Shown: positions 33,067 to 42,300 of the stretch, piece after piece | Numbering within the stretch: position 1 is the first letter of the stretch | Layout: every line of letters begins with the position of its first letter | Assembly: GCA_030625775.1 (NCBI GenBank) | Contig: DAOUQC010000034.1 | Location: forward strand, 1-47,808 | Source: Verrucomicrobiota bacterium | GTDB taxonomy: Bacteria > Verrucomicrobiota > Verrucomicrobiia > Verrucomicrobiales > DEV007 | DNA: 47,808 nt | Direction: 5' to 3' | Program-made: the position numbers and the translations under genes | Notes under the pieces: model-generated | Databases searched by the model: none | What the model saw: the letters and a program-made list of their open reading frames with translations, nothing else | What the model was told of the DNA's origin: nothing

Positions 33067-34446
33067 CTAGCGCTTCAACAATTTTTTGATGGCCTGGGTC
33101 AAAACCTCCTCGGCCTCAGGGTTGGTTCGAGATACCCTGCCTACTTCATACCCTCCCTGGGAATAAGCGACCTGGGTTCCAATATAACCAGGCCCCCCGT
33201 CCCCGTAAGCAGCCACGACCACGAGATCATCAGGGCGCATTTTTTTTGCTTCCAACTGATATTCCACAAACAGTTCACCAGGAAAAAACAAAGCCTGTGC
33301 CGAGCCCATGCGCAGCCTCCCGATGTCAATCTTCCTCCCCTCTTTCCAGCGCCGGAAATACACCAAATCACGAGCTGCCCGAATCCGGGTTGCCAGGAGA
33401 GTGTCTGCGTTCAGCAATTCCTCGTTCAAGGCGGATTCAGTCTTACCTCTCCACGGCAAACTCACCGGCACTGTTTGCCAATTCACTTGCCCCGACTCCA
33501 AACGACTCTTCTTCTGGGACTCCCAGGCCAGTTTCATACCTTGCTCCATGCGAGCCGTTAATACCGGACGATTCTCCACCGTTCCCTTATTATATTTCCC
33601 CGCTGCCACATTGCCACCCGCCCCATTAAAGTGAATGTGCGTCACCCCGGTTTCCTCCTGACGTTTCCGTCGGGCCAGACCTGAGGTGTCAGGTGTCACT
33701 CCGCCCTTACCATAATAACTTTGTGGGTGAGAAGCATAAAAGGTCAATACTGCCACCGCGGTGCCATTGTTCCAGAAACTCAGCAAGCTCAATTCCGGAT
33801 CGATCGTCCCTTCCGGGGCAGCGATCACCTCCTCCTTCCTGCATGAACTGCCTCGCCACCATTTTATTTTTCCATTCTCTCCCAGGATGCGACGATTGGA
33901 GGCAAATTTTTCTACGATTCCCTTACCCGTGCCCACATGGGTGATTTGCTGTTTTTTTGTCAGTGACACCTTCAATGCTTCAACCGTTTTTGTGATCGCC
34001 TTGTCATGTGATTTCTGATCATAAATCACATTCTGCAATCCCTGCTTGTCCAGCAGCCTGGCCGCTGACAAGTCGCAACCCGGCGAATCGTGATTGTGAA
34101 TTGTATGAACCGCAACCCGGTCAACGGTCGTGCCTGCTGCTTTTGCGATCGCTTCACGCCACCGATCACTGCTGCCATTCGCAATCCCCACAAAATCAAC
34201 TACACACAATACCACAGGTTCACCTGCACCCAGCAAAACAACTCCACGGGCCGTTAAAGGATCGATTACCTCCTTCACTGGCTTCACTGCACCGTAACAA
34301 AGCGCCGAGCCCAACGCAGGAGTCACATCCGCTTCAAAAACAGCCATTTCCAACGCCACCTCGGCCGAGAATATTTGCCCTGACACAAAAGTCATTACCA
34401 CTATGCCAATCATACTCATAGCCACTTTCCATTTTTTGCATTTCAT
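33067..34446 (-). CDS. Exported neutral/alkaline ceramidase-like protein
   Basis: A 459-residue protein with a signal peptide (VAMSMIGIVVMTFVSGQIFSA). It opens with FEADVTPALGSALCYGAV and has a DRVAVHTIHNHDSPGCDL metal-binding region, YASHPQSYYGKGGVTPD, HFNGAGGNVAAG and LFFPGELFVEYQLEA. These match the neutral ceramidase N-terminal domain as found in many PVC proteins that lack the C-terminal domain. True substrates of these bacterial forms are mostly unknown. It is one of the few genes here with a plausible Shine-Dalgarno (AGGA, 7 bases before the ATG). Confidence 0.78.
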   Translation of the reverse strand: MKCKKWKVAMSMIGIVVMTFVSGQIFSAEVALEMAVFEADVTPALGSALCYGAVKPVKEVIDPLTARGVVLLGAGEPVVLCVVDFVGIANGSSDRWREAIAKAAGTTVDRVAVHTIHNHDSPGCDLSAARLLDKQGLQNVIYDQKSHDKAITKTVEALKVSLTKKQQITHVGTGKGIVEKFASNRRILGENGKIKWWRGSSCRKEEVIAAPEGTIDPELSLLSFWNNGTAVAVLTFYASHPQSYYGKGGVTPDTSGLARRKRQEETGVTHIHFNGAGGNVAAGKYNKGTVENRPVLTARMEQGMKLAWESQKKSRLESGQVNWQTVPVSLPWRGKTESALNEELLNADTLLATRIRAARDLVYFRRWKEGRKIDIGRLRMGSAQALFFPGELFVEYQLEAKKMRPDDLVVVAAYGDGGPGYIGTQVAYSQGGYEVGRVSRTNPEAEEVLTQAIKKLLKR

Positions 34447-34599
34447 CTGTGTATCCTGTTATTTTTTCGCTTAGACCCAACCAAATATCATTGACTGATG
34501 CCAAGCCGTTTTTGTTCGATTCTTTCCTATTCCTATTCCTCCCCTTGCATCTGCATCCGACTTGTTGCACCGTTTCCATCAAGCACGATCAATCACACC

Positions 34600-35649
34600 A
34601 TGTCTTCAAAACTCATCCCCCCGTTTGCCGTCTGGGCCAGCCTCATACTTTTCCCCAACCTCGCCCAAGCTGCAGGTCTGACTGACGACTCAAAATTCTC
34701 ACCACTCGTTCGCTGCTTTGAGCAAAGGGAAAAGCCCAAACCTCCTTTTGAGAATCTTAAATTCACCCCCTATCCTGGCGAAATGATTTCCTTCATCGGC
34801 GGCACCAATACCTTTGACGTGCAAATCCATCCCTATCTGGAAACCCTTATCCAACTCGCCTACCCCGGCCTCAAGCTGAAAGTCCGCAACCTCGCCTGGC
34901 AGGGCGACACCGTTTTTGAGCAAACCCGACCGCGTTTCTTTTTCACCAAGGCCGGCGATAAACAACCCGGCAGTACTCCGGACCAACGCAAACGTCTGAA
35001 ACCCGGCATTGTATTTGTAAACTTCGGTAAAATGGAATCCCTCGATGGCGATGACAGTCTCGCTGAATTCACCAAAGCATATCATAACTTCCTTGACCAA
35101 TTGCAGACCCGCAGCCGCCGTATCGTCCTGATCTCACCCACCCCCTTCTTCCCCGTCGGCCCGGCAAAACCACTCACCGAAAAACGCAACAAAACACTCG
35201 TTCAATTTGAAAACACTATCCGCGCCACGGCTAAAAAACGCAACTTGCTCTACCTCGACCTGTTCACCCCTTTCTTGAAACCTCTCGACCCCACGTTTTC
35301 CACCGACGGCATCCATCTCAGCAAAAGCGGACAACGACAGGCCGCCTTGCTCAGCGCCCAGTTACTCAAGTTCCCCATCAACGCCGAGGCTGCCCTCGCC
35401 TCTCCCAAACTCAAATCCCTTGAGCAAGCACTGCACCGCAAAGATTTTCTCTGGCAACAATTTTATCACCCCACCAACTTCGCCTTCCTCTACGGTGACC
35501 GCCAAAGCCAACCCGCCAGCCGCAGCCATCTAGACAAGGACAAACGCTGGTTCAAAAAAGAAATCAGCCTAATTCCTGATTTAATCAACGAAAGCGAAAA
35601 CGATATTCACCGTTACGCCACCGAAGCCGCTACCTCGATTTCAAAATAA
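34600..35649 (+). CDS. Exported SGNH-hydrolase-fold protein with altered block I
   Basis: A 349-residue protein with a signal peptide (IPPFAVWASLILFPNLAQA). The fold follows SGNH/GDSL hydrolases: MISFIGGTNTFD where the nucleophile motif GDS would be, NLAWQGDTVFEQ, FVNFGKMES, LISPTPFF and the C-terminal DGIHLSKSGQ with the Asp-His pair. The expected Ser is absent from block I (GGTN), so hydrolase activity is doubtful. I start at the ATG at 34600, although an in-frame ATG at 34498 exists. The gene is 17 bp from the CxxCH protein gene, a pairing frequent in planctomycetes and Verrucomicrobiota. Confidence 0.8.
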   Translation: MSSKLIPPFAVWASLILFPNLAQAAGLTDDSKFSPLVRCFEQREKPKPPFENLKFTPYPGEMISFIGGTNTFDVQIHPYLETLIQLAYPGLKLKVRNLAWQGDTVFEQTRPRFFFTKAGDKQPGSTPDQRKRLKPGIVFVNFGKMESLDGDDSLAEFTKAYHNFLDQLQTRSRRIVLISPTPFFPVGPAKPLTEKRNKTLVQFENTIRATAKKRNLLYLDLFTPFLKPLDPTFSTDGIHLSKSGQRQAALLSAQLLKFPINAEAALASPKLKSLEQALHRKDFLWQQFYHPTNFAFLYGDRQSQPASRSHLDKDKRWFKKEISLIPDLINESENDIHRYATEAATSISK

Positions 35650-35666
35650 TCACGCCAATTTTCCCG

Positions 35667-38663
35667 ATGAAATATTCCATCACACTTTCTGCACTCACAG
35701 CCACTCTGGCCATTTCCTTTTCGATCCCGGGTATAGCCTACTCATCCGGGCCGGACAACAGCAAAGCCAGTGACAACAGCGTCGCCGCCGAAAAGGCCTC
35801 ACTCAGAATCCATCCGGATTTTGAAATCAGCTTGTTTGCCGATGAAAAACTCGGCATTGCCAACCCCATCGCCCTACAGTGGGACCATCGTGGCCGTGCC
35901 TGGGTCCTTTGCACTCTTGCTTATGCCCAACTCAAACCCGGAGAAATTCCCGACGACAAGATTTTTATCCTTGAAGATACCGACGGTGATCACAAAGCCG
36001 ACAAAAGCACCGTTTTTGCGGACAAACTCAACATGCCTACTGGCTTCACTCTCGGCCACGGAGGCGTCTACCTCGCTGAGGGAGCTGATCTCATTCACCT
36101 GAGTGATAGCAATGGTGACGATATTGCCGATAAGAAAAAAGTGATTCTCAGCGGTTTTGGCACTGGCGACACCCACCAGAACATCAGCAACTTTGTCTGG
36201 GACAGCGGTGGTTTCCTCTACTTCAGCCAGGGACTTCACACCGACTCCCAGGTCGAAACTCCCTGGGGAACCGTGAGGGGCATTCAAGCTGGCTTCTGGC
36301 GCTTTGACCCCCGATCAACCCGGCTCGCTCCCTTTTGTTTTTCAGGTCTGATGAGCCAAAACCCCTGCGGTATCGCTCTCGACCGCTGGGGTGCCCTGTT
36401 CGTTAAAAGTAACGGTCCCGACACAGTTTTCAGCACTCCCGGACTCATTCCCACTACCCATCCCAACAAACTCAACACAGTTTCCAGCATTGGGAATACT
36501 CCGGGGAAAAGCATGGGAGGTGAAATCATCGAAAATGCGCACCTGCCCAAATGGCTGCAAAACAACATCGTCATCGCCGGTTATTTTTCGCGTCGCGTTA
36601 CCGCACTCCCCCTCGTTACGGAGGACTCGGGTTTCGCCAAAGTAAAACCCACTGAGCTGGTTTACGGTGAGCATGTCAGTTTCCGGCCGGTTGACGTCCA
36701 GGCGGGTCCCGACGGTGCCCTTTATATCGTCGACTGGTTCAATCCCATCATCAATCATTATCAGGTCTCCCTTCGTCACCCTGACCGTGACTACGAACAC
36801 GGACGCATCTGGCGGCTCACAGCCAAGGACAAAACCCTGAGCAAAGCCCCGCAGCTCGATGGCCTGTCACCGGAAAAACTTTTCCCCTACCTTAAATCCC
36901 CTGATCGCTGGACCCGTGACCAGGTTGAACGGCTGCTCGCCGATGCGCCGGCTGACAAAGTTATAGCACCTTTGAACAAATGGATCGCACACCTGGATAC
37001 CAACAACAAGGCAGACGGCCACGCCCTGTTTGAAGCCGCTGGGGCCCTCGAGGCCCACAGTGCGATCACACCAGCCCTGCTCGACAAACTCGCTTCCTCC
37101 AGAGAGCCCCTCACCCGCGCCCTCGCTGCGCGCATTATCAGCCGTGCTCAACCACTACCTGACAATGCCATGAATCTGCTCGGCAAACTCGCAAAAGATC
37201 CTCACCCTCGAACCCGCTTGGAAAGCGTCATTGCCTGCGCCAGCATTCCCTCCGCCGAATCATTCAAAACCGCACTCACCGTGCTGGATTCCAAAATGGA
37301 TCGCTTCATCAACTACGCGCTCACCCAAACCGTGCACACTCTCAAGCCCCAGTGGTTGCCGGCCCTGGAATCTGATGAATTAACCTTTGCCAAGCCAGAT
37401 CACCTCGCTTTCACCTTGGAATCCTATGGTGGAGGTGCCGCTGCAGCTCTCGCCCGTAGAACCTTGAAATCCGATATCGACACCGCAACCCAGAACCGCC
37501 TTTACGCCGTTCTGGCTAAAGTCGGCAATGCCGCCGATGTGCAAAACATTCTCAATCGCGAACATCAGGACACCAAGCTTCTCAATGCCTTGATTGAAAA
37601 CTGGCAAAGCCGCCACCTGAAACCTAGCCCCCCCTTTGCGAAGCAACTCAATGACTTGGTAAAATCGGACAAGCCTAATATTCAGGTATCCGCCGTTCGT
37701 CTAGCCGGCTTATGGATAGCTGCCGAACTGGCACCGGCCATCGAAAAACTGGCGCTAGACAATAAAACGGCAGACAACGTTCGTTTTCCCGCATTAATCA
37801 GCTTAGGTCAATTGAAAGGCAAAGCAGCCATCCCTGCCCTGCAAAAAATCGCAAGCTATCAAGACAGTTCTCTGGTCGTACAACAAGCAGCGATCACTGC
37901 ACTGAGCAGCCTTGACATCAATCTTGCCGCCGCTGCCGCTGCGCAACTCCTGTCGACTACGACTGACAGCAAAAATGCATCACCCATACTAACCCCGTTT
38001 CTGAGCAAGAGTTCGGGCACCGAAGTTCTGGCATCGGCGCTTGAGAAAGTAAACCTGCAACACGATCCGGCTCAACATATCGCCAGCTCGCTCTCCAGTA
38101 TCGGTCGTGTGGACCTGAAACTATCGGCAGTGCTCAGTGCTGCCCAGGGTTTGCAGCTCGCCGCCCCGGCCTACGATGCCGCATACGTGCAAAAACTCGC
38201 TGCCGAAGTGCGCGCATCCGGTGATCCCGAAAAGGGCAAGGAAGTTTTCAATCTTCCCCAAACCACCTGCATCGCCTGCCATAAGATAAATGAGATTGGA
38301 GGCATCCTCGGCCCCGACCTCACTACCGTTGGAGCCGGACTACCTACCGACATCATCATTGACTCCGTGATCTGGCCAGCCCGCCAGCTTAAGGAAGGCT
38401 ACACTTCCATCTCCGTCACAACCAAAGACAATCGCATATTTTCGGGCTATCAGGATCGCACTGAAAATGGTGTGCTTTATCTGCGCGATACAGCAACACA
38501 GCTTACCATCCCTATCAAGCTTTCTGAAATCGCTAAGAAGGATGAAATCGGCACCATCATGCCCCCTGGACTCACCAACTCTCTAAGCCGCGAACAGCTG
38601 CGCAACATGATCTCCTACCTGACTCACCTCAAAGGTAACGCCCCGCAGCTGAAGTCCAAGTGA
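35667..38663 (+). CDS. PVC-type heme-binding CxxCH protein (propeller, HEAT repeats, cytochrome c)
   Basis: A 998-residue exported protein. After a signal peptide come a sugar-dehydrogenase-like beta-propeller (about 45-395; HPDFEISLFADEKLGIANPIALQWDHRGR, DGALYIVDWFNPI), helical HEAT-like repeats (about 400-820) and a C-terminal cytochrome c domain with heme motif Cys868-Ile-Ala-Cys-His872 and a GTIMPPGL Met ligand near the end. Architecture is typical of the large PVC-specific membrane-bound dehydrogenase-like family. It probably oxidises a sugar or alcohol in the periplasm and passes electrons to the heme, but no member has a clear substrate. It forms an operon with the SGNH protein. Confidence 0.88.
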   Translation: MKYSITLSALTATLAISFSIPGIAYSSGPDNSKASDNSVAAEKASLRIHPDFEISLFADEKLGIANPIALQWDHRGRAWVLCTLAYAQLKPGEIPDDKIFILEDTDGDHKADKSTVFADKLNMPTGFTLGHGGVYLAEGADLIHLSDSNGDDIADKKKVILSGFGTGDTHQNISNFVWDSGGFLYFSQGLHTDSQVETPWGTVRGIQAGFWRFDPRSTRLAPFCFSGLMSQNPCGIALDRWGALFVKSNGPDTVFSTPGLIPTTHPNKLNTVSSIGNTPGKSMGGEIIENAHLPKWLQNNIVIAGYFSRRVTALPLVTEDSGFAKVKPTELVYGEHVSFRPVDVQAGPDGALYIVDWFNPIINHYQVSLRHPDRDYEHGRIWRLTAKDKTLSKAPQLDGLSPEKLFPYLKSPDRWTRDQVERLLADAPADKVIAPLNKWIAHLDTNNKADGHALFEAAGALEAHSAITPALLDKLASSREPLTRALAARIISRAQPLPDNAMNLLGKLAKDPHPRTRLESVIACASIPSAESFKTALTVLDSKMDRFINYALTQTVHTLKPQWLPALESDELTFAKPDHLAFTLESYGGGAAAALARRTLKSDIDTATQNRLYAVLAKVGNAADVQNILNREHQDTKLLNALIENWQSRHLKPSPPFAKQLNDLVKSDKPNIQVSAVRLAGLWIAAELAPAIEKLALDNKTADNVRFPALISLGQLKGKAAIPALQKIASYQDSSLVVQQAAITALSSLDINLAAAAAAQLLSTTTDSKNASPILTPFLSKSSGTEVLASALEKVNLQHDPAQHIASSLSSIGRVDLKLSAVLSAAQGLQLAAPAYDAAYVQKLAAEVRASGDPEKGKEVFNLPQTTCIACHKINEIGGILGPDLTTVGAGLPTDIIIDSVIWPARQLKEGYTSISVTTKDNRIFSGYQDRTENGVLYLRDTATQLTIPIKLSEIAKKDEIGTIMPPGLTNSLSREQLRNMISYLTHLKGNAPQLKSK

Positions 38664-38686
38664 AACTCTCACCTTTTGCCTTCCGT

Positions 38687-39115
38687 TTATTCTGATGGAT
38701 CTGATGGATCATCTGGATTTTTTTGGTTATTTTCCCTATCAGGTATCCGCCTAAAAAACTCACGGCCATCATCGCTTAATTTTTCCAAGGGCAGAACAAA
38801 CCGTTTCTTGTCCGACAAACGAATCATGGTAATTTCGCCATCCGTTTTCCCTGAAATTTTCGCCGCCATTTCCCTGCCTTTGGAATCAATGAGCTTTCTT
38901 TCAAAAGGAAAGCTCTGGGCGCCGGGGTCGACTTGTTCACCCGGTTCTTTCGACTTAGCCGGCAACCTGTCGGATGGAGGTGGCGGGCCTCCTAGAGATG
39001 CCTGCATCGCTTCCAATGATGGCTCTTCAACCTCCTGTTTTTGTTCAGGCCGCTTACATCCTTGAGAGAAAAACAATAAACCTCCGGCAAGAAAAAGTAT
39101 CCCTATGCGTGTCAC
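38687..39115 (-). CDS. SHD1-like lipoprotein
   Basis: A 142-residue protein starting with GTG at 39115. The signal sequence ends in a lipobox-like FSQGC, then a low-complexity acidic and proline-rich linker (about 20-70). A short domain follows (FERKLIDSKGREMAAKISGK, EITMIRLSDKKRFVLPLEKLSDDGREFFRRI), matching the SHD1/SLA1-like beta-barrel that occurs widely in exported planctomycete and verrucomicrobial proteins. The C-terminus repeats DPSDPSE, encoded by a tandem repeat of about 9 bp near 38690. The role of SHD1 domains in bacteria is unknown. Confidence 0.75.
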   Translation of the reverse strand: MTRIGILFLAGGLLFFSQGCKRPEQKQEVEEPSLEAMQASLGGPPPPSDRLPAKSKEPGEQVDPGAQSFPFERKLIDSKGREMAAKISGKTDGEITMIRLSDKKRFVLPLEKLSDDGREFFRRIPDRENNQKNPDDPSDPSE

Positions 39116-39196
39116 CGTATTTATAGCATATAACTATCATCAGCCAACTCTGGGGTAAAAACGAAAATAGCCCTCTTCCCACAAGAAAAAGTGAAA

Positions 39197-39334
39197 TTAC
39201 GAGCCTCTTTCATCCTTCTTTTTCTTTTTCATTACTACCAATACCACGACCACAACAACAATAATTGCCGGTACAGCCAGAAGGGCCAAAACCAGCAATA
39301 TTAGAATAAGCTCCTGAAATCCAATAGGTCCCAT
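39197..39334 (-). CDS. 45-residue membrane protein with TatA-like N-terminus
   Basis: A small open frame that reads MGPIGFQELILILLVLALL, then PAIIVVVVVVLVVM and a KKKKKDERGS tail. The first 19 residues look like a TatA/TatB membrane helix (TatA: xxGxPELxxILxxxLLLFG), but the glycine-lysine hinge and amphipathic helix of TatA are replaced by a second hydrophobic run and a poly-Lys end. It cannot be a normal Tat pore protein. It sits between the SHD1 lipoprotein and the large propeller gene on the same strand. Codon use looks ordinary and the hydrophobic/basic layout supports a real gene, though no ribosome site is visible. Confidence 0.55.
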   Translation of the reverse strand: MGPIGFQELILILLVLALLAVPAIIVVVVVVLVVMKKKKKDERGS

Positions 39335-39391
39335 ATCCCAATCTCAAATAATCTAATCGCTCTAGTCAAGCACCGGTAATCTTCAAAATTT

Positions 39392-42300
39392 TCATTCCCA
39401 AATCACTTCCACCCCAGCCAGGACAGACTGCCCCTTCCCTGCGCTCAAATCAATCTGCAACTTCCCATCTGCCTTTAATTCGACCGGGAACTCTTTCACC
39501 ACCACCGTTTTTATTCCTGCTTCTTTCACCAGGTCCAAGCCCTGCAAAACTTTTTCTCCCTGAAGTTTAACATCAAAAACCCGCCGCCCTGCTTTGCCAT
39601 CCACATCAAGATCGGAAAAATAAAGGCGTACCTTCGCATCGCCTCCCTTTTTCCCTGTCCCGATCACAATGCTCTCTGCCCCTGCAAGAAGCGAAGCCCC
39701 CAGCCAGGCTTGAGCCTCCGGCCCGCCTTTCATCAAGGAGGCATGCACACGATCATAACGCACATTATCGCCTTTCACTTCAATATCAATCTCCTGCGAT
39801 TCCCCACCGACGATCGGATACTCCATGAACAAGGTTCCCGCAGCTGAGCGCCTGTCTCCCGGTGCGCCAAAGTTAATTCCCAAACTCCCTTTTCCAGCAG
39901 CAGCACCATACGTCCATACCTCCGCTTCCGGCATGTGTATCAAAGCCAATGAAGTCTGGTTCTGATACGCGCACACACAAGTCCGCGTATAATCCGGTGC
40001 GTTTAGAACCCCGCCAGCGGCTATCAAATTGGCTGTGCAACTCGATTTAAACCCTCCGAAATTTCCTGTCCCGGAATTCCCGGCCAGATCAAAAAAGCCC
40101 GCGGCACCGGAACGGAAGGTTAATAAATTCTCACTGCCAATCGCCGTATTGCATCCATAGGTCCGAGTGTATTCCCACCCGGTCTTCCGTCCTGTCAGCA
40201 ACTCTATACCAAAACCTCCGGTTCCGTTAGTGAGAATTTTATCACGCCACAACAGACAGGGGCCGTTGTATTCGATGTCTTTGTCATACCAGACAATTTT
40301 TCCATCCTCCCCCTGCAGCACCATCATTCCCTTGCCACTTTCATCCTTTGCCCGATCCCGAAACGCACTGCCCGCCTGCAACAACACACCGTGCTGGCTG
40401 GAATAATTCAAAAACGTACCAAATACATCCTTTTCCCGCTTCCAGATCACATCCCCTGTTTCCAAATCCAAAGCGTAGAGAACCGGCTTCCCCTCAAATT
40501 TCAATCCCCGTCGTGCCAATGACTGTTCCTTCTGTTCGGTGAGACGATCAATGCAAAATACCCGGTCACCCGAAACAGCGATATTGTTATGACGGAAATT
40601 TAATTTTGCATCCCGCTTCCATAGCATTTTTCCCGTTCGTCGATCATAAACCACTAACAAACGACTGCCCGACCCCTGTCCAGTATTCAACACCCCGCTT
40701 TTCTTTTTATCATCTCCCTCCAGGGCCAGCGGCATTGCTGTGGCCACCAGATAATGCCCGGATACTCGAATAGACCCCCACTGCGGCGCCTCCTTTCCTT
40801 TTTTTTCAGCGGCCAGTTGATACCTTCTCACCACCTCCCCATCGCTGGCATTCAATTCGAGAATCACATTCCCGTTCATTGCATAAACACGATCCGGCAT
40901 GGAAACATAATTACTGCCGGTTTCACCCGCCCCGGCAAAGTGATCCGTTCGGTTAAAATACTCGCCAAACCCTGGCATTTCCCGTTCCCATATCACTCGC
41001 CCGGTATAAACATCCACCGCCCGGATCTGATCCGGCCCCTCGATGAACAAACGCCCGCCAGCCACTTGCGGCGAAGGGCCGTGACCGTGACGCGGCAGAA
41101 CACTCTCGTGAGACGCCCCACCAAACCACAACACTCCAAAAGGAGCTTTCACCCTTTTGTCCCTGGATACCAATGTCTGCTCCACATTGCCATACTGATG
41201 AGTCCAGTCATCAGTATCCGGCAAAGCTCCCGCACGAACCAAGGTCGTCATTCCGTCCGATCGCATGAGTTTGGCATTGGCAAATTTTCCATCACTTTCC
41301 ACACGCCTGGCCAAAGCAGCATGATCCGCGTCCGACATTGTCAGGCAAAAAACTCCACCATAGGGACGTAAAGAATTGAAGAGATTTTCAGAAACTTCTC
41401 CCTTTCTCGCTAACAAGCCAATCCCCTTCGGATCTTCCGCCACGATTAAATTACACAAATAAGAGGGCAAGCCATCCTGCAGAGGATCCCCCTCGATCAC
41501 TGACACCCGTGAACCATATAAACCAGCCATCTCCATTCGAAGACGAAAGGCATCCACCTTGTCCGCATCCTTCTCGATCGCAATCACCATCAACTCTGAT
41601 TGTTTCAACAACTCCTCAATCATCCGACCGGACCCAATTCCGAGTGCCAGGGCGTAACCTTCACCGGCTCCCTTGTTTTTGAGAATTTTTGCCACTCGCC
41701 CGGTAAAAACATCATCTGTCTTGCCTTGCAGTTTTTTCGCCGCCAATGGGATTCTCTTTATCTTGTTTCCCTCGGGTGAGTCCTTGCCAAAACAATAGAG
41801 CTCCCCCTCTCCCGTCACCGCAAACAAGCGCCCATCACCAGCGAGCATCGTTTTTACCTCTCCCTTCAATTTACTGATCCACACCGGTTTGTTCTTGCCG
41901 GATTCGTAGGCCGCAATCTGCCCCTCTCCTCCCGCATAAAACCGATTACCTGCTGCCAGGAGCCATCGCCCGGGAATCGCCCCCGCCAGTTCAGTCTGCT
42001 TCAATTGTTTATACTTCGGCAACAATTCTACCACCTTCCTGCCTCTGCGATCCGTCTTTTCCTCCTTGATAATTTTCACCTCTGTCGACCTGCTCAGGAT
42101 GCTTTTGGGATCCGAGGCCAGCATTTCCTTCGAGTTGAATACGGCCGGAGCCCCGCCGCCCACCGCCAGTCCCTGTTCCAGAGTGAAGGCCCGTGATTCG
42201 GTGAATAACAACTTGCCCGCTACCCCGACATGATGCCCGCCTTCTTTTTTGCCCTCGGCAAAAGCAAAATTCAGCTGCCTGCCCGTCTCCGCATCGTAAA

